A DNA stretch of 8,117 nt from Acidaminococcaceae bacterium (GCA_003512125.1 DOSQ01000016.1:1-8117), one strand, 5' to 3'. Numbered from the stretch's first letter, positions 1 to 5,570 are shown. The notes: generated from the sequence alone by a model not told the origin. Translations and numbers: made by a program.

Positions 1-233
1 GTAACAAAATCGCTGAACTCTTTGATCTCGATCTTCAGGCCTTTCTTTTCCGCAATCTTCTTTACATTTTCCATGATGACCGCATGGGGCCCCGGATTCA
101 CGCCTACGATGACCGGCTTGTTCGCATCCGGTTTCGCATTGTCAGCCTTTTTATCCCCACCGCCGCAGCCGGCCACGGCTACTGCTAAAACACCTAAGGC
201 ACCGGCCACAATCATCTTTTTTAAAAGTTTCAT
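1..233 (-). CDS. metQ: MetQ/NlpA-family methionine-binding lipoprotein (N-terminal part)
   Basis: Substrate-binding lipoprotein of the MetNIQ ABC importer, which captures methionine outside the inner membrane and hands it to the MetI permease. Only the first 77 codons are present; the gene runs off the left edge. The ATG at 233-231 follows GAGGGG about 9 bases upstream. A Lys-rich start and hydrophobic stretch lead to the lipobox V20-A21-G22-C23, then a short Asp/Lys/Asn linker. The mature domain opens with VIVGVNPGPHAVIMENVKKI (residues 41-60) and continues to KIEIKEFSDFV. This is the typical NlpA/MetQ beginning (VG.TPGPHAEI ... EFSDYV), with Asn where Thr is usual. The metN and metI partners are not in view and may lie off the left edge. 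Family assignment is firm; methionine rather than another ligand is inferred from the family. Confidence 0.9.
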   Translation of the reverse strand, partial: MKLLKKMIVAGALGVLAVAVAGCGGGDKKADNAKPDANKPVIVGVNPGPHAVIMENVKKIAEKKGLKIEIKEFSDFV

Positions 234-282
234 ACTCTTTCCCCTCTTTCAGAAATTTTCAAGTCGTTGCATTGCTTCAATA

Positions 283-360
283 ATTCCTGTCAGTTCAGTG
301 CGCGATCCGGCCTGCCGGTGAAGGCGGTTACCGGTACGGCAGGTCCGCTGTCACAGGAAT
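283..360 (-). other. Long imperfect hairpin in the metQ leader / 3' region of the SH3b gene
   Basis: The 151 bases between the SH3b gene and metQ hold nested inverted repeats. An outer stem pairs ATTCCTGT (283-290) with ACAGGAAT (353-360) and continues as CAG/CTG across a two-base bulge. An inner stem pairs CCTGCCG (311-317) with CGGCAGG (337-343). CCGGT (315-319) could alternatively pair with ACCGG (330-334). There is no T-run, so it is not a standard terminator. It is a structured leader or read-through region of unknown role, and matches no riboswitch consensus that I recognise. Confidence 0.4.
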
Positions 361-384
361 CCCTGTTTCCGTAAACCGGAAAAA

Positions 385-708
385 TTACTCTACCGTACCT
401 TCAATGCGGGCATAGGCACCGAACACCCAGCCCACGGTACCGTCTTCCATGATGATGTATATCCAGGAATCCGTTCCGTTCTTATCTTCTACTTTATTCA
501 TAAATTTGCACACAGTGCCTTTGTTCAGTTTTTTAATGATATAACCATCCAGGTCGGGATGAGTCCGCACGCGCAGCTGGTCCCCGGTGATCACTACATC
601 GGCGATCGTCGTGTCCGCAAAAATGTCTTTCGTCGTACGTTCTTCCGCGGCAAAGCAGGATGCAGCAACGCACAGCAGCATTGCCAGCATAACCAGTATC
701 TTTTTCAT
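385..708 (-). CDS. Small exported SH3b-domain protein
   Basis: A 107-residue protein with an N-terminal signal peptide (Lys-Lys, then hydrophobic residues 4-19) and likely cleavage after CFA at residue 20. Cys18 sits in a poor lipobox (AASC), so a lipoprotein is less likely. Residues 37-103 look like one bacterial SH3 (SH3b) domain: LRVRTHPDLDGYIIKKLNKG corresponds to the family pattern LNVRsgPs...vig.l.kG, and WIYIIMEDGTVGWVFGAYA matches W..V...dG..GWv...Y. SH3b domains commonly bind peptidoglycan or act as protein-binding modules; no catalytic domain is attached here. The ATG at 708-706 follows AAGGAGA with good spacing. It has its own promoter near 843-870. The specific role is unknown. 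Confidence 0.85.
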   Translation of the reverse strand: MKKILVMLAMLLCVAASCFAAEERTTKDIFADTTIADVVITGDQLRVRTHPDLDGYIIKKLNKGTVCKFMNKVEDKNGTDSWIYIIMEDGTVGWVFGAYARIEGTVE

Positions 709-842
709 AAAACGTCTCCTTCCTTCAGAACCGTCAGTTTATTCTTCGGCAGTTCCTTGTCATAAAGCTGCATGAAAGCAGGTCGTCTGCAGTTCTGAAA
801 AACGGCAGAACAACACGCCTTCCAAATGTTACTTTATAGTTT

Positions 843-870
843 ATTATAGCACAGATATGCCTGAAAAAAA
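843..870 (-). promoter_or_regulatory. Extended -10 promoter for the SH3b gene
   Basis: On the minus strand TATAAT (848-843) is directly preceded by TGC (851-849), giving the extended -10 motif TGnTATAAT. The -35 region is only the T-rich tract 864-871, which also serves as the T-run of the tcdA terminator. Transcription would begin near 836, leaving an untranslated leader of about 130 bases. Confidence 0.55.
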
Positions 871-897
871 AGATAATCCACTATATATAGTGGATTA
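864..897 (-). terminator. Rho-independent terminator of tcdA (perfect 24-bp palindrome plus T8)
   Basis: Positions 874-897 form a perfect 24-bp palindrome: TAATCCACTATA followed by its exact complement. On the minus strand it is followed by TC and eight Ts (871-864). It begins 17 bases past the tcdA stop codon. The stem is AT-rich but long, and the T-run is strong in the tcdA direction only. A palindrome this symmetric could also bind a dimeric protein. Confidence 0.8.
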
Positions 898-914
898 ATT
901 TACGATATAATGGA

Positions 915-1613
915 TCAATTTATGGAATCATGGATGCCGAGAATATCTTTTACCACTTCCCCCGCAATGATCAGCCCCACGACAGAAGGTACGAACGCCA
1001 CACTGCCGGGAATGCTGCGCTGCACTGTCACCGGCAGCTCTTTGGAGTACACGACCTTCAGCTTTTTCACGCCCCGCTTTTTCAGCTCCTTGCGCATCAC
1101 TTTCGCCAGGGGACAGACACTGGTCTGGTAGATATCCGCTACCTGGAACGCAGCGGGATCCAGTTTATTCCCCGCCCCCATACTGCTGATAATGGGTGTC
1201 CCGCTTTCTTCCGCCTGCAGTACCAGGGATATTTTACCGGTTACCGTGTCGATGGCATCTACCACATAATCGTAGTTAGCAAAGTCAAACTGTGCCCGGG
1301 TTTCTGGCAGATAGAAACATTTGTGTACTGTCACTTCCGCCGCCGGGTTGATGGACAGGATCCGTTCCTTCATCACATCCGCTTTGTACTGCCCCAGCGT
1401 CCGGTGCGTGGCAATGATCTGCCGGTTCAGGTTGGACAGGCAGACGGTATCATTGTCCACCAGTTCCAGATGCCCGACGCCGCTGCGGGCCAGGGCTTCT
1501 GCCACGTAACCGCCTACCCCGCCGATTCCGAAGATACAGACACGGGCGGCAGCCAGCTTTTCCATATTATCTTTTCCTAATAACAGCTCCGTCCGGGCAA
1601 ACTGGTTTTCCAA
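915..1613 (-). CDS. tcdA: tRNA threonylcarbamoyladenosine dehydratase (TcdA/CsdL/YrvM)
   Basis: An E1/ThiF-like ATP-dependent enzyme of the cytoplasm that dehydrates t6A at position 37 of ANN-decoding tRNAs to the cyclic form ct6A. The 232 residues hold the family signatures in order: N-terminal FARTELLLG (5-13); nucleotide-binding GIGGVGG (29-35); the acidic pair in VDNDTV (D53, D55); SNLNRQ (60-65); DAIDTVTGK (119-127), with the Asp and Lys typical of the adenylation site; and SSMGAGNKLDP (143-153). The start is TTG at 1613-1611, preceded by GAGG about 9 bases upstream. It is chosen because the next codons read as the usual family N-terminus and the next in-frame ATG (residue 17) would remove it. 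At 232 residues it is shorter than the E. coli protein (268) and closer to Firmicutes YrvM. It has its own promoter (1650-1678) and terminator (864-897). Confidence 0.93.
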   Translation of the reverse strand: MENQFARTELLLGKDNMEKLAAARVCIFGIGGVGGYVAEALARSGVGHLELVDNDTVCLSNLNRQIIATHRTLGQYKADVMKERILSINPAAEVTVHKCFYLPETRAQFDFANYDYVVDAIDTVTGKISLVLQAEESGTPIISSMGAGNKLDPAAFQVADIYQTSVCPLAKVMRKELKKRGVKKLKVVYSKELPVTVQRSIPGSVAFVPSVVGLIIAGEVVKDILGIHDSIN

Positions 1614-1649
1614 TTGAAATGCCTCGCTAAAATAATATCGGTTACTGTA

Positions 1650-1678
1650 ATTGTAAAAAAAACAGTCCGATTTTGCAA
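1650..1678 (-). promoter_or_regulatory. Promoter of tcdA
   Basis: On the minus strand TTGCAA (1678-1673) and TACAAT (1655-1650) are separated by 17 bases that include a T-tract. This is a good sigma-70/SigA-type match, placed about 37 bases upstream of the TTG start. Confidence 0.65.
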
Positions 1679-1682
1679 TAGT

Positions 1683-1706
1683 TTTTAAGGATGTGTTTCC
1701 TTAAAA
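1683..1706. promoter_or_regulatory. Dyad between the divergent tcdA and PagL-like gene promoters (candidate operator)
   Basis: TTTTAAGGA (1683-1691) and TCCTTAAAA (1698-1706) are perfect 9-base inverted arms around a 6-base spacer. The dyad lies in the gap between the two divergent -35 elements (1673-1678 and 1716-1721). A further TTTAAGGA copy occurs at 1757-1764, downstream of the + strand promoter. The placement suits a shared regulator; the factor is unknown. Confidence 0.45.
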
Positions 1707-1715
1707 CAAAAAACA

Positions 1716-1745
1716 TTTACACAGCAAACTGAATTCTGTTAAAAT
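1716..1745 (+). promoter_or_regulatory. Promoter of the PagL-like gene
   Basis: TTTACA (1716-1721) and TAAAAT (1740-1745) are separated by 18 bases. The predicted transcript has a leader of about 115 bases, which carries the hairpin GTTTAAG (1756-1762) / CTTAAAC (1772-1778) with a 9-base loop. Confidence 0.5.
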
Positions 1746-1867
1746 ATTGAAAGAGGTTTAAGGAGACGCTGCTTAAACGGTTCCCTTAACCCGTGCACCG
1801 TATTCCGCGCACAAATTATGCTGCATTACATTTAATGAGGTACTGCCTAATTGATCCGGAGGCTCTT

Positions 1868-2443
1868 ATGAAAAAACTGTCCAGCAAACCAGTCTGTATC
1901 GCAACGATCCTGTTCGCGTTCCTGATGATCACCGTCTTTCAGTCTGTCTGTCATGCAAAGGCAGCGAATACGGAAGTCCAGGCGGACTACCTGATGCACC
2001 GCATCTATGCCAGGCGGTTCATCGACAACTATAATCTTCATATTTTCCAGAAAGCCCATGAACACGCGGGCCTTACCTTTCACCGGGGCCTTACTGTGAC
2101 CCGCGCCCACGGCTACACGACGGAAGATGATATCCGACGGAACAGCAATGCCGTGGGACTGGGTCCTGCCGGCATGATACGCTGGGAACGCCCCATCAGC
2201 GGCAAGCTGTACGGCGATCTGGAATTTTCCGGTTCTTTCCTGATTTATAACAAATCCTTTCCGGCCCAGGGCCGCCCCTGGGGCTTTATGTGGCGTATCG
2301 GGCCCCGGCTTACGTGGAAATACACAAAAGACAATTCTATCAGCCTCGGCTATATGTTCAGCCACAGCTCCAACGGCATGAGGACGAAAAATCCGGGGCA
2401 TCACGCTTTCGGCTTTTCGTTAGGTTTTAATCACAGCTTTTAG
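1868..2443 (+). CDS. PagL-like lipid A 3-O-deacylase family outer-membrane protein
   Basis: A 191-residue exported beta-barrel resembling PagL (acyloxyacyl hydrolase family), outer-membrane enzymes that remove the 3-O acyl chain from lipid A. A signal peptide (residues 1-30, cleavage near CHA) is followed by alternating aromatic/Gly-rich strands. The family motif near the C-terminus reads GYMFSHSSNG...NPG (161-177), with the expected catalytic His166 and Ser168 plus Asn169. The chain ends in Phe191, the usual C-terminal signal for outer-membrane insertion. PagL of Pseudomonas uses a Glu 12 residues after the Ser; here that position is Ala180 and no acidic residue follows Asp155, so activity is uncertain. 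The ATG at 1868 is chosen because CGGAGG sits 5 bases upstream; an in-frame GTG at 1793 would add 25 residues ahead of the signal peptide and lacks a ribosome site. It converges on the next gene with 17 bases between stops. Confidence 0.68.
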   Translation: MKKLSSKPVCIATILFAFLMITVFQSVCHAKAANTEVQADYLMHRIYARRFIDNYNLHIFQKAHEHAGLTFHRGLTVTRAHGYTTEDDIRRNSNAVGLGPAGMIRWERPISGKLYGDLEFSGSFLIYNKSFPAQGRPWGFMWRIGPRLTWKYTKDNSISLGYMFSHSSNGMRTKNPGHHAFGFSLGFNHSF

Positions 2444-2460
2444 GGAGACACGCAGTCCAC

Positions 2461-3057
2461 TCACCCGGGGAACCCCAGATCCAAGCGGGCGCTGACGCCA
2501 ACGCCCTGCACCCTGTGCACATTTTCCAGACTGGCAGGGCTGTCTGTGTCGATCGGTACCAGATACTGCACCCGCACTGCACCGGATGCCAGCTGTCCTT
2601 CCACCGTCAGGGTTGCCTTGCATTTATCCAGTTGTTCTTTCGGACCGCAGATCTGGGCGGCTCCGATATATCCTTTGCTGCCAACAGTCACAACGGGCAC
2701 GATCTTCGTTTCGTGTCCGTTTTCGATTTTAAAAGGCGCCTTTTCGTTCACATACTCATTAATCTTATCGGAAAAGTGATCCAGCGCGAGGGTCATGCCT
2801 TTTTCTTTCAGCATGTCGCCCCACTCGCCGAGCTTAGCTATGCCCTGGTCCACCAGGTCATGCCAGCGCGCAAAATACTCCAGGCTTTCCTGAAGCGCAT
2901 TCCGGTTTTCCATTTTTTCCTGCAGGGCCATGATAGTGGGGAAATTTTTTCCTGCGAAATCCTCCAGGGCTCCGGCAGATGCGGCAGGCATCGCCAGCGT
3001 ATTCATCAGCAGGCAGAGAGAAAGGACGGTTCCCAGCAGCCATTTTTTAATTTTCAT
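2461..3057 (-). CDS. Exported protein of unknown function
   Basis: A 198-residue protein I do not recognise. A clear signal peptide (KIKK, then hydrophobic residues 6-25) ends at the AxA site PAASA (residue 28), predicting export across the inner membrane. Residues 30-105 are charged and probably helical (LEDFAGKNFPTIMALQEKM ... HFSDKINEYVNEK). Residues 108-198 look beta-rich, with KIVPVVTVGSKGYIGAAQIC and ATLTVEGQLASGAVRVQYLVP. Cys137 and Cys146 are the only cysteines in the mature part and could form a disulfide. The ATG at 3057-3055 follows AGGAGG with 6-base spacing, a strong ribosome site. No terminator is visible in the 17 bases between this stop and the stop of the convergent PagL-like gene. 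Confidence 0.8.
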   Translation of the reverse strand: MKIKKWLLGTVLSLCLLMNTLAMPAASAGALEDFAGKNFPTIMALQEKMENRNALQESLEYFARWHDLVDQGIAKLGEWGDMLKEKGMTLALDHFSDKINEYVNEKAPFKIENGHETKIVPVVTVGSKGYIGAAQICGPKEQLDKCKATLTVEGQLASGAVRVQYLVPIDTDSPASLENVHRVQGVGVSARLDLGFPG

Positions 3058-3107
3058 AGCGTACCTCCTGCTATATAATTCTATACTGTGTGACTCATCT
3101 TTTCACA

Positions 3108-3337
3108 TTGAAACGCTTTATGCTTTCGTTATAAAGTATGGCAGGCAATCACGTTTTTTCTGCGTCAGATGTTTGACAAAACTGTGGCATATGGCCGGTA
3201 ACCGGCCAAAGCCTGCATACAGCATTAAATATAAAAAACGTAACCGCTCCAGTCTGTTGATTGGCAGCGGTTACATTTCGTTACAGTATGTCAGGGAAAC
3301 ATGGATTTATTCGTCTGCACGCCGGCCGGCGCTTTTT
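3108..3337 (+). ncRNA. Possible small RNA between promoter-like and terminator-like elements
   Basis: TTGAAA-16-TATAAA (3108-3135) would start plus-strand transcription near 3142. Two hairpins follow (3192-3208 and 3240-3274). CGCCGGCCGGCG followed by CTTTTTG (3320-3337) could end the transcript, though its stem is only about 4 GC pairs. The product would be about 195 bases with no credible reading frame. Speculative; it matches no RNA family I recognise. Confidence 0.2.
3233..3274 (-). terminator. Rho-independent terminator for the 3401-3955 gene
   Basis: GTAACCGCT (3240-3248) pairs with AGCGGTTAC (3266-3274). The stem continues inward as CCAGTC/GATTGG with one G-U pair and a bulged C, closing on a TGTT loop. 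On the minus strand the hairpin is followed by G and six Ts (3238-3233). It lies about 127 bases beyond the stop codon of the gene it would terminate. Confidence 0.75.
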
Positions 3338-3400
3338 GTGACTGACTGCATCAGAGTCTTCCGGTCGTCATACAAATGTATTTAATCAGCGTTTTTTATA

Positions 3401-3955
3401 TCAGAATTCAGTAAATAACAGCGAGCCGTCCATCCCGCTCATATCCACGGCATAATATCTGGTTTTGCCTGTGGGATCCGTGTAGGAGATTCCGTTATTG
3501 GGGATAGATCCAAAGAAAGAGAATTTAACCAGCAGCTGACGGTCCGGGTGGAACACCTCTTTCGTGTACAGTTCCTTTACCAGAAAGACCGGTTTGCCAT
3601 TGCTGAAATCCTTGAAGTGCAGTGACAGTACCTTGAAATTCTTTATGGGATGATTAGCAGTAAACACTACGCCTGTCTGCGGATCCGACTGCCCGGCAAT
3701 AAATATGTCGTGAGGCCCCAGCTGCCTGACATCCCTTTCCCATTGCCCTTCGATATCCGGCACAGCGTTGTTATAGGGATTGATGACTGCAAACGAAGTC
3801 CTTTCCACTCCGGCAGTAGCAGGAACAAATTCACACACGCCATCCTTACAGCGGATTCCGGCAGGCTCTGCAGCCATACTGTTATGCTGCGCGCTGCACA
3901 CAGAAACGCCCAATGCGAGAATCATAGCCGTACACAACAATGTGATTTTTTTCAT
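3401..3955 (-). CDS. Exported protein of unknown function
   Basis: A 184-residue protein I do not recognise. A signal peptide (MKKI, hydrophobic 5-19) is likely cleaved after CSA at residue 22. Cys20 follows Val, not the Gly/Ala/Ser a lipobox needs, so it is probably not a lipoprotein. The mature N-terminus carries CKDGVC (Cys36, Cys41), a likely disulfide once exported. The rest looks like a compact beta-rich domain with recognisable stretches SFAVINPYNNAVPDIEGQW (54-72), IKNFKVLSLHFKD and YYAVDMSGMDGSLLFTEF at the C-terminus. The ATG at 3955-3953 follows GGAGG with 7-base spacing. It has its own extended -10 promoter (4069-4096) and terminator (3233-3274), so it appears monocistronic. Confidence 0.8.
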   Translation of the reverse strand: MKKITLLCTAMILALGVSVCSAQHNSMAAEPAGIRCKDGVCEFVPATAGVERTSFAVINPYNNAVPDIEGQWERDVRQLGPHDIFIAGQSDPQTGVVFTANHPIKNFKVLSLHFKDFSNGKPVFLVKELYTKEVFHPDRQLLVKFSFFGSIPNNGISYTDPTGKTRYYAVDMSGMDGSLLFTEF

Positions 3956-4068
3956 AGCTGCGCCTCCATTCCATCCGGATCAGTATTTCCTTACCCAATG
4001 CATTCCGTCTTACACAATGGTTTAATTTTTATCATATTGCTCTTTTTATACTGAATATCTCCGGTTAA

Positions 4069-4096
4069 ATTATACCATATAAGGGTATTTTTACAA
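4069..4096 (-). promoter_or_regulatory. Promoter of the 3401-3955 gene, overlapping the upstream stop codon
   Basis: On the minus strand TATAAT (4074-4069) preceded by TGG is an extended -10; TTGTAA (4096-4091) lies 16 bases upstream as the -35. The -35 hexamer is the last Leu codon plus the TAA stop of the 4091-4702 gene. The transcript would have a leader of about 105 bases. Confidence 0.65.
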
Positions 4097-4702
4097 ACCG
4101 TTCTCCCGCAGTAATATCAGACCGCCTTTACGGTCGTAACCCGTATTCCAGAGCTTGGCAAAATCCAGCCACTCATAGGAACCGTATGTCACTGCTTTTA
4201 CCAGAAAGCGTCCGTCCGTCATTTCGTCGTACCCGGTCAGCAGGAACCAGTGCCACTCATAATTTTCAAAGGCCGGGTTCCGGTGATGAAGCAGCAGATA
4301 CGGAATCAGGAACCCACGGTCTATCTGACGTTTGATCTCCTCTTCCGTATTCTTCTCGCTGTGATCCCCGGACCAGGGCAGTACGTCCAACAGGGTAGGC
4401 CCATGTTCCTGCAGGAATTTCTTAAAACCGTTCACAAAAATGTCCAGCCGGTTGATCCCCATGAGACGGGGACGGAGATAGGGTTTCACCGTCTTAAAAA
4501 ATTTCACATAGTCCCTGCCCCGCAGCTGGTATGTGGAAAAAGGGCAAAGGGCCTTTTTGTTTTTGTATAATGTCATGTAAATCAGGCTGTCGCAGGCGGT
4601 AAGGGCGGCGCATCCTGCAAACCGCATGATGACGTCCGGCAACAGGCTCTGCCTGCCCCCGTATTCTTCACCTACCCAGAAATAATCAAGTTCTTTACGC
4701 AT
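4091..4702 (-). CDS. Putative C39/papain-like cysteine peptidase
   Basis: A 203-residue protein without signal peptide or membrane segment, so probably cytoplasmic. It has the layout of papain-like C39-type putative peptidases. An N-terminal segment GGRQSLLPDVIMRFAGCAAL carries a possible oxyanion-hole Gln18 and nucleophile Cys31, followed by ALTACDSLIYMTLY. The His comes late in WHWFLLTGYDE (His151), followed by VTYGSYEWLDFAKLW (171-185), the usual strand-Gly-W/Y-hydrophobic pattern after the catalytic His. The third catalytic residue is not certain. Substrate unknown; proteolysis is inferred from the fold and has not been shown for this subfamily. The ATG at 4702-4700 follows AGGGAAG. It is divergent from the TauE-like gene, with 103 bases between starts. 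Confidence 0.65.
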   Translation of the reverse strand: MRKELDYFWVGEEYGGRQSLLPDVIMRFAGCAALTACDSLIYMTLYKNKKALCPFSTYQLRGRDYVKFFKTVKPYLRPRLMGINRLDIFVNGFKKFLQEHGPTLLDVLPWSGDHSEKNTEEEIKRQIDRGFLIPYLLLHHRNPAFENYEWHWFLLTGYDEMTDGRFLVKAVTYGSYEWLDFAKLWNTGYDRKGGLILLRENGL

Positions 4703-4752
4703 TGCTGTCTTCCCTGAACTGTAAGCAACTTCTCAGAGGATAGTATCTTTAT

Positions 4753-4776
4753 TTTTGAATATCCGTATGGTAGAAT
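4753..4776 (+). promoter_or_regulatory. Candidate promoter of the TauE/SafE-like gene
   Basis: TAGAAT (4771-4776) is preceded by TGG, an extended -10. The -35 area is weak (TTATTT or TTTATT in the tract before 4755). The transcript would begin about 25 bases before the coding start. Confidence 0.4.
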
Positions 4777-4805
4777 AATACAGTTAAAAATATAAAAGAA
4801 ATCTG

Positions 4806-5570
4806 GTGTCTGTTATGATTTTTGCTGCCATGCTGGTTTTAGGCTGGCTGCTGGGATGTGTGGGAGCCGGCGGCGCAGGCCTTACCATCACGTTGCTGAC
4901 TGTCGGGTTTGCCGTGCCGATCCACAGCGCCATCGCGGTTTCCCTGTCCTGCATGACCTTTACCGTTTTATCCGGGGCTCTCAGTCATTACCGTGAAGGC
5001 GAGGTCCTTGTAAAACTGGGTGCGGTAACCGGTGCGGCCGGAATTGCAGGAGCAATAGCCGGAACCCATATTGCCTTTCTGATTCCAGCGAAGTGGCTGT
5101 CCCCTGCTACCGCAATCATGCTTCTGCTGACAACGGTCCTGCTGTATTTGCAGCTCTTCCGTTCCCATCTGATTGCCGACTATGTGGCCAGGAATAAAAG
5201 AACGGCTTCCGGCGGGGTGTTCTATCTGCGAAGCTGCATCATCGGGCTGTTTACAGGGTTCCTTTCCGGGGCGTTCGGGATAGGGGCCACTGCTTTCATC
5301 CAGATCTGCCTGATGCTGTTCTTCGGCATCTCCCTGTATCATGCCATCGGCACCACCATGATGATCATCGTCCCCATTGCCGCAGCAGGCGGTCTGAGCT
5401 ATCTGGCCGGCGGTATGATGGATACGGGAGTTTTCGTCCAGACCCTGTCAGGTCTGACCATCGGTTCGTTTATCGGTGCCAAGTTCACTCATCTGATTCC
5501 AAAACAATATCTTCGTTATCTGATGATCTCCATGCCTCTGATCGGCGGTCTCCTCCTGCTTACACACTGA
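4806..5570 (+). CDS. TauE/SafE-family membrane permease
   Basis: A 254-residue inner-membrane protein of the TauE/SafE (DUF81) family, whose known members export sulfite, sulfoacetate or related anions; the substrate here cannot be told. About eight hydrophobic segments are visible. The internal duplication typical of the family is clear. GWLLGCVGAGGAGLTITLL (13-31) with IHSAIAVSL is echoed by GFLSGAFGIGATAFIQICL (151-169) with YHAIGTTM, and GAIAGTHIAFLIPAKWL (82-98) by GSFIGAKFTHLIPKQYL (220-236). Residues 119-140 form the charged middle loop. The start is uncertain: GTG at 4806 or ATG at 4815 (three residues shorter), and neither has a good ribosome site (AAAGAAA at 4795-4801 only). It points at the barstar gene tail to tail, with 56 bases between and no clear terminator. 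Confidence 0.88.
   Translation: MSVMIFAAMLVLGWLLGCVGAGGAGLTITLLTVGFAVPIHSAIAVSLSCMTFTVLSGALSHYREGEVLVKLGAVTGAAGIAGAIAGTHIAFLIPAKWLSPATAIMLLLTTVLLYLQLFRSHLIADYVARNKRTASGGVFYLRSCIIGLFTGFLSGAFGIGATAFIQICLMLFFGISLYHAIGTTMMIIVPIAAAGGLSYLAGGMMDTGVFVQTLSGLTIGSFIGAKFTHLIPKQYLRYLMISMPLIGGLLLLTH

Larger units (their letters stand above)
3058..3400. other. 343-base non-coding stretch rich in palindromes
   Basis: No convincing gene lies here. It holds the ribosome site of the 2461-3057 gene; a plus-strand promoter-like pair TTGAAA (3108-3113) and TATAAA (3130-3135) with 16-base spacing; the quasi-palindrome TGGCCGGT-A-ACCGGCCA (3192-3208); the terminator hairpin 3233-3274; and the 12-bp palindrome CGCCGGCCGGCG (3320-3331) followed by CTTTTTG on the plus strand. 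The promoter-like element has no open reading frame to serve. Confidence 0.6.

Noticed and set aside
234..384. SAM riboswitch or T-box upstream of metQ
   Set aside because: The region has hairpins, but I could not find SAM-I core motifs, a T-box sequence or a terminator T-run.
930..1580. Long plus-strand open frame of 216 codons
   Set aside because: It is antisense to tcdA, whose motifs are unmistakable. The plus-strand product is rich in His, Arg and Gln with no recognisable domain and no ribosome site.
1793..1867. GTG start extending the PagL-like protein by 25 residues
   Set aside because: No ribosome site precedes it, and it would put a polar segment before the signal peptide; CGGAGG serves the ATG at 1868.
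1847..2404. Minus-strand open frame of 185 codons
   Set aside because: It mirrors the PagL-like gene, which has a signal peptide, a strong ribosome site and family motifs. The mirror product has none of these.
3173..3178. Perfect TTGACA -35 hexamer
   Set aside because: No -10-like sequence lies 16-18 bases downstream on the plus strand, so it is likely chance.
2515..3385. Plus-strand open frames across the unknown exported gene and the gap beyond it
   Set aside because: They lie opposite a gene with a good signal peptide and AGGAGG, and their products lack domain-like patterns.
3890..3955. Lipobox in the 3401-3955 protein (VSVC)
   Set aside because: The residue before the Cys is Val, whereas Gly, Ala or Ser is required; an ordinary signal peptidase I site (CSA) fits better.
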